Assembly: GCA_003162635.1 (NCBI GenBank)
Contig: PMNE01000019.1
Span: 7,624-46,240 of the forward strand
Length of the DNA: 38,617 nucleotides
From: Ignavibacteriota bacterium
GTDB lineage: Bacteria; Bacteroidota; Ignavibacteria; UBA10030; UBA6906
Direction of reading: 5' to 3'
Shown: positions 1 through 7,778 of the stretch, in pieces
Numbering within the stretch: the first letter of the stretch is position 1
Layout: each line of letters begins with the position of its first letter
Translations under genes and position numbers: made by a program
Notes under the pieces: generated by a model
What the model was told of the DNA's origin: nothing
The model's database searches: none
What the model saw: only the letters and a program-made list of their open reading frames with translations

Positions 1-183
1 ACCATTGAAGTCGTTGAACCGGTGGGGAACGAGATCTTCGTCTACTTCTCCACCGGCGCGGGAACGCACTATGTGGCGCGCATTGCCAGCGACAAAGCTC
101 CCGCCGTGGGACAGCTCTTCGAACTGTACGCCGACACGGCGAAGATGCAATTCTTCGACATCGCCACCGAAAAGACGCTCTGA
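1..183 (+). CDS. ABC transporter ATP-binding protein, C-terminal fragment (MalK/UgpC type)
   Basis: Only the last 60 codons lie in the window; the gene enters from the left edge in frame 1 and stops with TGA at 181-183. The segment reads IEVVEPVGNEIFVYFSTG and continues with a pattern of short beta strands, ending EKTL. This fits the TOBE/OB-fold regulatory tail that follows the nucleotide-binding domain in MalK/UgpC-type sugar importer ATPases. In that family the protein sits on the cytoplasmic face of a carbohydrate ABC importer and hydrolyses ATP. The Walker motifs are outside the window, so the assignment rests on the tail alone. A glycosidase gene starts 66 bases downstream on the same strand, which fits an oligosaccharide-use cluster. 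Substrate unknown. Confidence 0.7.
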   Translation, partial: TIEVVEPVGNEIFVYFSTGAGTHYVARIASDKAPAVGQLFELYADTAKMQFFDIATEKTL

Positions 184-249
184 CCCGGCGGCAACATTCT
201 CCCGTACCCCGGTCCCCCGGACCGGGTCACTCACGTTTCAGGATTTTCC

Positions 250-2673
250 ATGCCTCTCCGTCCCCTTCTCTGCCTCGTCGCAGCAGCCACCATCACTGCA
301 AATGCCCAGTGGCATGCCGCCGGATCTGTTGATTCCGTCCGAACCGACGGCAAGAGACAGGTGACCCTCTTTGCAGGCAGCTCCACGCTGACCCTGACCG
401 CCATGGCGGATGACATGATCCGGGTCCTCTTCCGGCCGGCACCATCGCAGGCGCCTGATCGCTCATGGGCAGTCGTGAAGCCGGAATGGCCTGCACCCGA
501 GGTCACGCTCCGGGACGGCGATTCGACGCTGACCATGGCGACATCCCGCGTCACGGTGGTGGTCGGCAAGCATCCTCTGCGGATTTCCTTCCGCAACGCG
601 TCAGGCGAAATCATCAACCAAGACGCTCCTTCGAGAGGGATGTCGTGGCATGGAAACGAGGTCCGTGTCTGGAAGACCATGCCCCAGGAAGAGCGGTACT
701 ACGGGTTCGGCGAGAAGACCGGGCGATTCCAGCGCCGCGATCATGGAATGACGATGTGGAACTCCGACATCCCCGGTTACGATGCGGGAACCGACCCGCT
801 GTATCAGACCATCCCCTTCTTCTATGGCATCAGGAATGGAAGAGCCTACGGGATCTTCTTCGACAATACCTACCGCTCTTTCTTTGATATGGGAAAGGGA
901 TCCAGAAGCGAATACTCCTTCGGTGCGGAAGGCGGCGCACTCAACTATTATTTCTTTGCAGGACCGACCCCTTCATCGATCCTTTCCCGTTTCACTGAGC
1001 TTGTGGGGCGCATGCCCCTCCCGCCACTCTGGTCGCTCGGCTATCAACAGTGCCGGTTCAGTTACACGCCCGAGAGCCGCGTTCGCGAGATCGCCCGGGG
1101 CTTTCGGTCGCGCAGGATGCCCTGCGATGTTCTCTACCTCGACATCGACTACATGGACGGCTATCGCGTTTTCACCTGGAACCCGGCGACCTTCCCCGAC
1201 CCTCCGGGATTGGTCAGGGACCTGCGTGCGGAGGGGTTTCGCACAGTCGTGATCGTGGACCCCGGCGTCAAACTTGACAGCGCGTACACCGTCTTCCGTT
1301 CGGGACTGGCCGCGGACGCCTTTCTCCATTACCCCAATGGCGCCCTCTATACCGGAAAAGTCTGGCCGGGAATGTGTGTCTTCCCGGATTTCACAAGTGC
1401 TTCGGTACGGCGGTGGTGGGGGGATCAATACGCCGGTTTCGCTGCGGCCGGCATCAGCGGGTGGTGGAACGACATGAACGAGCCCTCCGTCTTCGATGTT
1501 CCCACCAACACCGTTGATCTCTCCGTCGTCCATGACGGCGAGGGAATCCGCGGGTCCCACGCGGAGTTTCACAACGTGTACGGAATGCAGATGACGCGCG
1601 GCACGTACGAAGGGGCGCGTCGGTTCATCCCCGGCAGCAGGCCTTTTGTCCTGACCCGTGCCTCGTATGCCGGCGGCTGGCGTTACGCCGCGGCGTGGAC
1701 AGGCGACAACATGGCATCCTGGGATCATCTTGCCATGTCCCTCTCCATGTGTTTGAACCTGAGCATTTCGGGGCAGCCCTTTGTGGGTTCCGACATCGGC
1801 GGGTTTGTGGGCTATCCCTCGGGAGAGCTCTTTGCGCGCTGGCTGCAACTTGGCGTTTTCACGCCTCTGATGCGCGCCCACTCGGTCATCCATGAAAAGA
1901 ACAAAGAGCCGTGGGAATACGGCGACCAGTATACGACGATCAACCGGGGGACTCTTGATCTCCGCTACGAGTTTCTTCCCTACGTCTATACGACAATGGC
2001 AACCGCCTCCCGCTCAGGCATTCCGGCCATGCGGCCGATGATCTTCGAGTATCCCGAAGACCGGAGATTCACCTCCACCGACGAGGAGTTTCTCTTTGGC
2101 CCGGATCTGCTCGTCGCGCCCGTCCTCACCGAAGGGGCGCGGAGGAAGAGCGTCGACATTCCCGCCGGAGTCTGGTACGACTATTGGTCGGGTGCACGCC
2201 TCCAGGGGAACCAGAGGGTCGATGTCGAAGCGCCTCTCGAGCGCATCCCCCTGTTTGTCCGCGCGGGAGCGGTCATCCCGCTGCGACAGGCTGTGCAGTA
2301 CACGGCGGAAGCGCCCGTGAATCCGCTGACACTCATGGTGTTTCCGCCTGATTCGGGGACGACGATGTCTTCCCCCTATTATGAAGACGATGGGGAATCG
2401 TTTGCTTATGAAGGCGGCGCTTTCTTCGAGCGCAGTCACCGGGTCCGGTCCGAGGGATCCGGGGAAGTCCTGACGATCACGAAGGCGGAAGGATCATATG
2501 TTCCCCCTTCAAGAAAAGTCCTCGTCTGTTTTGCGGGACTTTCGGGGAAGCCGCGCTCCGTCAGCGTCAACGGAAAGAAGACCAGCCAATGGACGTATGA
2601 CGATGCGAAGCGGATTGCCACGGTGGTCCTTCCCGATTCCCGGGACGAGATGGAAGTCGCTCTTGTTTTGTAA
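250..2673 (+). CDS. Exported glycoside hydrolase family 31 alpha-glucosidase
   Basis: 807 residues, a full-length GH31 enzyme. Residues 1-19 form a signal peptide (hydrophobic core, cleavage after ANA), so it is probably periplasmic or secreted. An N-terminal beta-sandwich carries the GH31 signature YYGFGEKTG; the (beta/alpha)8 barrel follows. WWNDMNEPSVF supplies the predicted nucleophile Asp408, and WTGDNMASWDHL the predicted acid/base Asp486. QPFVGSDIGGF and the C-terminal beta domains (PLFVRAGAVIPL) are also present. GH31 enzymes with these motifs release alpha-linked glucose or related sugars from non-reducing ends by a retaining mechanism. The start is chosen for the signal peptide and an AGGA about 6 bases upstream. 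It follows an ABC sugar-transporter ATPase, so a shared role in alpha-glucan or maltooligosaccharide use is likely. Exact linkage specificity cannot be read from sequence. Confidence 0.93.
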   Translation: MPLRPLLCLVAAATITANAQWHAAGSVDSVRTDGKRQVTLFAGSSTLTLTAMADDMIRVLFRPAPSQAPDRSWAVVKPEWPAPEVTLRDGDSTLTMATSRVTVVVGKHPLRISFRNASGEIINQDAPSRGMSWHGNEVRVWKTMPQEERYYGFGEKTGRFQRRDHGMTMWNSDIPGYDAGTDPLYQTIPFFYGIRNGRAYGIFFDNTYRSFFDMGKGSRSEYSFGAEGGALNYYFFAGPTPSSILSRFTELVGRMPLPPLWSLGYQQCRFSYTPESRVREIARGFRSRRMPCDVLYLDIDYMDGYRVFTWNPATFPDPPGLVRDLRAEGFRTVVIVDPGVKLDSAYTVFRSGLAADAFLHYPNGALYTGKVWPGMCVFPDFTSASVRRWWGDQYAGFAAAGISGWWNDMNEPSVFDVPTNTVDLSVVHDGEGIRGSHAEFHNVYGMQMTRGTYEGARRFIPGSRPFVLTRASYAGGWRYAAAWTGDNMASWDHLAMSLSMCLNLSISGQPFVGSDIGGFVGYPSGELFARWLQLGVFTPLMRAHSVIHEKNKEPWEYGDQYTTINRGTLDLRYEFLPYVYTTMATASRSGIPAMRPMIFEYPEDRRFTSTDEEFLFGPDLLVAPVLTEGARRKSVDIPAGVWYDYWSGARLQGNQRVDVEAPLERIPLFVRAGAVIPLRQAVQYTAEAPVNPLTLMVFPPDSGTTMSSPYYEDDGESFAYEGGAFFERSHRVRSEGSGEVLTITKAEGSYVPPSRKVLVCFAGLSGKPRSVSVNGKKTSQWTYDDAKRIATVVLPDSRDEMEVALVL

Positions 2674-2721
2674 TTCTCATCCCCATTCATTATATTCGGA
2701 CAATTGACCCCTCCCCCAGGG

Positions 2722-4191
2722 ATGACACCGCAAGAAGACACAGGATCGTCTCGTATCGACCGCCACCTCGCTGATGCGCAAGCAAAGGCGGAGGCCGGTA
2801 ATTTTGCTGATGCGCTCGCCACCATTCGAAAGGCCAAGGCGCTCGAGCCGAAAAACGTCTATATTCTTGCGTTCGAGAGACAGGCAGAACAGCTTCAGGA
2901 GTTCCACACCGCTGGATCGCTCACCGACGAGCAACGCTCGGATATTCTCGATTCCATCCCTTCCATCATCGAGAAAGCCCTCGAGGTTTCACACACGTCG
3001 GCCGGCGTGACGAATGTCTCGGATCTCGGCAGTTTGTCCATCGACCCGGAACAGCAGCGCAGGGAGAAGTCGGTGGCGCTCGAATGGCTGAAGAACCAAT
3101 ACTTCCAGCACGCACACGAGTATATCCGTAAAAGGGAATACCGGCATGCCCTGGCGGAGATACGGCGAGTGTACATCATCGACCCCGACAACCTCGTCGC
3201 ACGAGCTCTGGAGCGAGAGGTGGAGCCCCTTGCTCAGCAGGCGGAGGCCGCATCTCCCCCTCTCCAGATGCCCCCTCCCGTTCAATCTCCCCGCCCTGAC
3301 GATCGAAGAACCCCGCCTGATTCAGAGCCGGTCGTGGTCATTACGGAAGAGTGGTCGTCACCGCAACGGCCCCACCGCGGCGGCGCGAAACCGCCTGCAC
3401 ATCTTGCCGCGCCCAGGAGAAAGAAGAAGGGGAACCTGCTGCTTTGGATCTTCTTTGCGTTGACGCTTATCGTGATTGCAATTGCCGGTCTGTGGTTTTA
3501 CCAACGCGCACAGCACCGGAAGGCCGCTCCGGGGGCGGAAGGACTTCCCCCGCCAAGCGGAGAGAAATTCCTGGGTGCACCGGTCCGGGCGTCCGAGGAA
3601 CAGTTTTTCGTTGCGGCCCCGGCGGAGTCGACAAAGGGTGCTTCTCCGCCCGTGCGCATCGCGGCCGAAGAGCGGTCTTCGTCCAGTACGCAGACGACAG
3701 AGAAGAAGGAAGGAGTCCAAAGAGAGGGAACCAAAGCGGATCGCGCGAAGCCTTCGGGCGGAAGCCCGCCCTCCCAACTGGCAGCAGAGAATCCCGGAAC
3801 GGCCGAGCCTTCAGCGTCCGGGACGCCCCTTCAGGCCTCCACAACTCCCCCCGAGGAGCAGCAGCCGCCGGCCGTGAAGCAAGAGGAAACCGGCGGACCA
3901 CTCACTTCTCTTCCGGTCGAAAAGGATGCACACATCATCAAGCTTCAAAGCCCGAAGTTCTCATCCATCAGCTACGAGATGGGGATTGAAGGACAGATCG
4001 TTGTCGGCGTTCAGATCGACGCCGCCGGCAAACCTGTTGACACTGTCACGATGAAATGCACCAACGATCTGCTCATCGATCCGGTGTTGGAAGCCGTTCG
4101 ATCATCAGAATATGCCCCGGCCGAAATGGCCGGCGGACCGGTGGCTTCCTGGCTGACCATCCCGTTCAAGTTTGCCAAAAAGGGGAATTAG
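2722..4191 (+). CDS. TPR-like / single-TM / TonB C-terminal domain protein
   Basis: 489 residues from the ATG at 2722; an in-frame TTG at 2704 would add six residues, and neither has a convincing ribosome-binding site. Residues about 10-175 form TPR-like helices (repeated A-x-x-G-x-x-x-x-A-L patterns, e.g. EAGNFADALATIRKAKALEP) and are predicted cytoplasmic. A single membrane segment lies near 238-260 (LLLWIFFALTLIVIAIAGLW), followed by a 150-residue Pro/Ser/Glu-rich linker. The last 75 residues resemble TonB_C, including YEMGIEGQIVVGVQIDAAGKP and a final IPFKF strand. TonB proteins pass proton-motive energy to outer-membrane transporters. A large cytoplasmic TPR region before the anchor is unusual, and no ExbB/ExbD genes are nearby. 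It may be a TonB-like envelope linker rather than a true energy transducer. It follows the GH31 gene by 48 bases. Confidence 0.75.
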   Translation: MTPQEDTGSSRIDRHLADAQAKAEAGNFADALATIRKAKALEPKNVYILAFERQAEQLQEFHTAGSLTDEQRSDILDSIPSIIEKALEVSHTSAGVTNVSDLGSLSIDPEQQRREKSVALEWLKNQYFQHAHEYIRKREYRHALAEIRRVYIIDPDNLVARALEREVEPLAQQAEAASPPLQMPPPVQSPRPDDRRTPPDSEPVVVITEEWSSPQRPHRGGAKPPAHLAAPRRKKKGNLLLWIFFALTLIVIAIAGLWFYQRAQHRKAAPGAEGLPPPSGEKFLGAPVRASEEQFFVAAPAESTKGASPPVRIAAEERSSSSTQTTEKKEGVQREGTKADRAKPSGGSPPSQLAAENPGTAEPSASGTPLQASTTPPEEQQPPAVKQEETGGPLTSLPVEKDAHIIKLQSPKFSSISYEMGIEGQIVVGVQIDAAGKPVDTVTMKCTNDLLIDPVLEAVRSSEYAPAEMAGGPVASWLTIPFKFAKKGN

Positions 4192-4270
4192 GGAAACTCC
4201 CTTCCCGATCGGCTCACCCTCTCCTCGTCTCTTCCACCCGTCCGGCACACCCGCGGGATTTCCCCTCCCT

Positions 4271-5752
4271 TTACCACGAATATCTGATCGTATACCGGAC
4301 TTTCTTCTCCCCGTCTTTCGGGAGGGTCACCGGGAATTTGAGCGTGCTCTGATCAACCTTCGTCCAGGCATCGCTGGCGGTGACGATTTCCCACTGGCTC
4401 CATCGCCAGGGATGTTCATACACCTCCGCTGCGACGGTTTCGTCTTTGTGGTTGCGCATGGTGATCTCGATCGTCTCCTCCACAATGCGCCCGTTGCCAT
4501 ACGACTTGAAGTCCTTCTGCACGCGCTCACCAACAAGGTCGAAGGCATTCCCTAAAAAGAGCCGCACGTTCTCATCCTTCGGCGTGTGGTCGATCTGATC
4601 TTCACCGACGAACTGTTCCTTCCCCTCTTCGTCCCGCTCGTACACCCTTACTTTACCCTTCGGCAGGGCGATGCCCAGGCCGCTCTTCTCTTCGTTCTTG
4701 AAGGCGACATAGACTCCCACTTTTGTGTTGGATTGCTGGCCGAAGCTTTCCTGCGAGCGATAGGAGCTGTTATTCCACCACGTTCGCCATTGATCGACGA
4801 GGCCATCGTAGACATAGGTTTTCTTCGTCTTCACGTTATGTGCCGAAGCGAGCTCCACCTGCTTGGTCTCGTTGTTCCCAATGTTTGTCCGTCGCTGCAG
4901 CGAGTAAAGCTTGTACTCAAAGAGATTCGACTGGGAGAACTGGGCTGCTCCTGCTTCCGCTGCCATGTCGGATCGCATCGCCTTGTAGAGAGGCATGGCC
5001 TGGTCCTGGACGATGTTCACGTCCCCGGCCACGAGCTTCAGGCCCGCGTCGTGAAACGAGGTCCCCGAGTTGTTCGTCAGCGTCACCCACCCGGTTATGT
5101 CGAGGGAACTCCCCTTGTCGTCCATGAGGGCCACGTAGGTGCAGGACCATGAGAGTCCGCCGGCGAGGTAGCTCAATTCCGCTTTGTGGGTCCCTTCCCG
5201 CGTCGAACTTACCATCCAGGTCAACTGCGGCTTCAGGATCAGCCCTTCCGGGAGCGAAGGGAGAACCAGCCGGCCTGAGGGGTTGAGTTCGACCTTTCCC
5301 TCGATCTCCGCCACAAGTCCCCCGGTCCCTGCGTATCCCGAAGCCAGGAGCGTCCCGGGGACGGCCCGTTCCTTGTTGGTCGCCGGGTCGAGCCGCATGA
5401 ATTCCACCTGGCGGCCGAGGTACCGCTCCAGCAGTTTTGCCTGGCTGACGAGATCATACTGGTAGTTTTGTTCGAGAACTCTGACGGAGGGAGGATCGGT
5501 CAGGCTCATGAAATGAACGGACGTGCCGTCGATCGTAGAGGGGATGTCGGGAACGACGACAGTACTGAGCCCTTTCGGCAGAATGAATGTCCGCTCTTCC
5601 CGGATCAGGGAGAGGTTCTGGTTGTAGACAGTCAGGTCGACCGATGATCGATCTCCTCCTTTGACTGCCTCCTCCGGACCGCCTGCGAGCGCTGCGGTGG
5701 CGCAGAGAGTTGATGCGGCTGTGAGAAGAAAGCCCATAATTCGCATGTTCAT
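4271..5752 (-). CDS. Exported DUF4139 family protein
   Basis: 493 residues. The start at 5752 is chosen over an upstream in-frame ATG at 5896 because it gives a clean signal peptide (MNMRIMGFLLTAASTLCATAALAG) and has GAGGG about 5 bases upstream. The body is beta-rich and contains the DUF4139-type core: a conserved TRWG-like region rendered as LSWSCTYVALMDD, then ITGWVTLTNNSGTSFHDAGLKLVAGDVN, and the C-terminal FPVTLPKDGEKKVRYTIRYSW. The family is exported and its function is not established; members are common in Bacteroidota and Proteobacteria. It lies 140 bases downstream of the archaemetzincin gene on the same strand and could be the last gene of the kinase/regulator/protease operon, although the gap could also hold its own promoter. 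Convergent with the TonB-like gene. Confidence 0.8.
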   Translation of the reverse strand: MNMRIMGFLLTAASTLCATAALAGGPEEAVKGGDRSSVDLTVYNQNLSLIREERTFILPKGLSTVVVPDIPSTIDGTSVHFMSLTDPPSVRVLEQNYQYDLVSQAKLLERYLGRQVEFMRLDPATNKERAVPGTLLASGYAGTGGLVAEIEGKVELNPSGRLVLPSLPEGLILKPQLTWMVSSTREGTHKAELSYLAGGLSWSCTYVALMDDKGSSLDITGWVTLTNNSGTSFHDAGLKLVAGDVNIVQDQAMPLYKAMRSDMAAEAGAAQFSQSNLFEYKLYSLQRRTNIGNNETKQVELASAHNVKTKKTYVYDGLVDQWRTWWNNSSYRSQESFGQQSNTKVGVYVAFKNEEKSGLGIALPKGKVRVYERDEEGKEQFVGEDQIDHTPKDENVRLFLGNAFDLVGERVQKDFKSYGNGRIVEETIEITMRNHKDETVAAEVYEHPWRWSQWEIVTASDAWTKVDQSTLKFPVTLPKDGEKKVRYTIRYSW

Positions 5753-5892
5753 CTGTCCCTCTTGAATGATGGTAGCAGCAAGACACGAGGAATTGCGGAG
5801 AAATGCAAATGCCTCAACAACGAGCAGGCGAAGGTCTCTCCAAGAATGGAAGTGTCCGACCCTTACCACGCCGTTGAGGCGCCATGTCCCGG

Positions 5893-6435
5893 TCAAGAAT
5901 TCCCCTCAAAAATGCCGGCGCATGATTCGCAATACCCGTCTCCCTTCAAATCAATCTCCTCAACATAGGACGAAGAATGCATGACGCATTCCTGGGAGAT
6001 GCAATGAAGGAGCCCGAAGACATGCCCCAACTCGTGAAGAATTTCTTTCAGAAACCGGGACTGGAAGAGGTTCGCGTCAGGAGCCAAGCCATATCGCTCC
6101 GGAGCAAGGCGGTAAGAGGAGACAACCGCCACCCGACCGTTGACTTCCGCCTCGCCGAAAACGTAGGTCAAGATTGGAATATAGAGATCGAAAGGGACGA
6201 CGGCAATGGCTCTCGCGTCGTCGTTCTCCCCGGCGCCGGCATATCGCTGTCTGAGATGAAGAAGAATCTTCGTGGAATTGTACTGGCTTCGCTCGTCGTC
6301 GTAGAATTGCTCGGTGTCGAAGTCGATCTCGCGCAAGAGAGTGGAACGATGAATCTTCTGCTCCACCGACGGGATAACACGCTCAAGGAGTTCGAGCCGT
6401 GCACCTCCCAGCGGGAGGATATGGACAGGTGTCAT
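5893..6435 (-). CDS. amzA: Archaemetzincin-type zinc metalloprotease
   Basis: 180 residues, the usual length for this family. The zinc site HELGHVFGLLHC spans residues 134-145: zinc-binding His134, His138 and His144, with general-base Glu135. Four cysteines follow the family pattern (145, 150, 169 and 172), with the Met-turn Met152, and probably form the second, structural zinc site. The gap between Met152 and Cys169 is 16 residues. There is no signal peptide, so the protein is cytoplasmic. Archaemetzincins are metzincin-clan aminopeptidases or proteases whose natural substrates are unknown. The ATG overlaps the stop of the sigma54 regulator by 4 bases (6432-6435), showing translational coupling in a kinase-regulator-protease operon. 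Family assignment is certain from the motif; biological role is not. Confidence 0.93.
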   Translation of the reverse strand: MTPVHILPLGGARLELLERVIPSVEQKIHRSTLLREIDFDTEQFYDDERSQYNSTKILLHLRQRYAGAGENDDARAIAVVPFDLYIPILTYVFGEAEVNGRVAVVSSYRLAPERYGLAPDANLFQSRFLKEILHELGHVFGLLHCISQECVMHSSSYVEEIDLKGDGYCESCAGIFEGNS

Positions 6436-7778
6436 TGTTCACGCTTCAGTCCATATTTCTCGATCTTGTGATACAGCGTCACCCTGTCGATGTCCAGGAC
6501 CGCCGCGCTTCGACTGACATTCCAACTGTTTTCCCTTAACACCTGCTCAATATGCCTGTGCTCGACGTCTTCAAGAGTCTTTCCCTCCTTGACCAGCGCA
6601 AGAGGGATTTGGAGCGGCAGGTGATCCTTGTCGATCATGTCACCCTGCGTTACCACCATCGCCCGCTCGATCGCATTTTCCAGCTCGCGGACATTGCCCG
6701 GCCAGTCGTGTTGACGCAATGCGAGCATCGCTTCCGGCGTGAACCCCTTCACCTGCTTGTTCATCTGCCGGGCATACTTTTCGAGAAAGTAGTGCGCAAG
6801 CTTGGCAATATCCCCGCGCCGGCCGCGAAGAGGGGGAAGCTCAATAATGAACACGTTTACTCTATAATAGAGATCTTCACGAAAACTCCCCTCCTTCACT
6901 GCGCGCTCAAGGTCCTTGTTGGTAGCACAAATGACGCGAAAATCCGACTTCACAATCTCGGTTCCCCCCACTCGCGTGAATTGCTTCGTCTCGATCACCC
7001 GGAGAAGGTCCATCTGCGTCTTCATGTCGATATTGCCGATCTCATCGAGGAACAGCGTTCCGCCATCGGCCAGTTCCACCTTCCCCTTCCTGCGGTACTG
7101 CGCGCCTGTGAACGCTCCCCTCTCATGCCCGAACAGTTCGCTCTCCAGGAGGGTTTCCGTCATGGCCCCGCAGTTCACCGTCACAATCGGGAAGAACTTT
7201 CGCGGGCTCGCAGCATGGATTGCCCTGGCCACAAGTTCCTTCCCGGTCCCACTCTCGCCCCGGATCATGATCGTCGTGTCGGTCGGCGCCACGCTGTGGA
7301 CCAGCTCCATGACTCTTTGCATTTCAGGCGACTCCCCAATAATGTCCCCCCGGGGAGCCAGCTCGCTGACCGCGTCTTTCAGCTTCAGATTTTCCCGAAC
7401 CAGTTCCTGTTGATGGAGGGCTTTTTCCACCATATGGTCGAGGTAGTCCGGGTCGATCGGCTTGGTGATATAGTCGAAAGCGCCTTCCTTCAGGGCCTTG
7501 ACCGCTGTGTCCACGGTGGCAAAGGCGGTGATGACAATGACCGCCACATCCTTTGTCATTTCCTTTACGCGCTGAAGAAGTTCGATGCCGTCCATCCCGG
7601 GCATCTTGATGTCCACGAGCATCAGATTCCAGGGTCCGGCCTGGAGTTTCTTCAGGGCGGTCGCTGCATTCTCGGCACTCTCGACCCGGTACCCGTCCTC
7701 GCGGAACCATTTCGAGAGGGATTCCCTGACAATGAGTTCGTCATCGACGACCAAAATGCCGATATCGCTCTTGTTCAT
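6432..7778 (-). CDS. Sigma54-dependent response regulator (NtrC family)
   Basis: 448 residues with the full NtrC layout. The receiver domain (1-120) has the acidic pair VVDDE and phospho-acceptor Asp56 in LVDIKMP. The AAA+ domain has Walker A GESGTGKE at 174-181 and the sigma54-contact loop GAFTGA at 221-226, so it should remodel RpoN polymerase. A Fis-type helix-turn-helix occupies the last 45 residues (NVSRSAAVLDIDRVTLYHKI). It overlaps the kinase stop upstream and the archaemetzincin start downstream by 4 bases each, so the three are one transcription unit. The partner kinase is almost certainly the adjacent one. Likely targets are sigma54 promoters; imperfect -24 boxes lie in the 10361-10960 gap. 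Confidence 0.96.
   Translation of the reverse strand: MNKSDIGILVVDDELIVRESLSKWFREDGYRVESAENAATALKKLQAGPWNLMLVDIKMPGMDGIELLQRVKEMTKDVAVIVITAFATVDTAVKALKEGAFDYITKPIDPDYLDHMVEKALHQQELVRENLKLKDAVSELAPRGDIIGESPEMQRVMELVHSVAPTDTTIMIRGESGTGKELVARAIHAASPRKFFPIVTVNCGAMTETLLESELFGHERGAFTGAQYRRKGKVELADGGTLFLDEIGNIDMKTQMDLLRVIETKQFTRVGGTEIVKSDFRVICATNKDLERAVKEGSFREDLYYRVNVFIIELPPLRGRRGDIAKLAHYFLEKYARQMNKQVKGFTPEAMLALRQHDWPGNVRELENAIERAMVVTQGDMIDKDHLPLQIPLALVKEGKTLEDVEHRHIEQVLRENSWNVSRSAAVLDIDRVTLYHKIEKYGLKREQ

Noticed and set aside
5811-5880. Inverted pair GCCTCAAC/GTTGAGGC before the DUF4139 gene
   Set aside because: The arms are only 8 bases and 54 bases apart, part of the second arm lies near the archaemetzincin end, and nothing else supports a regulatory role.
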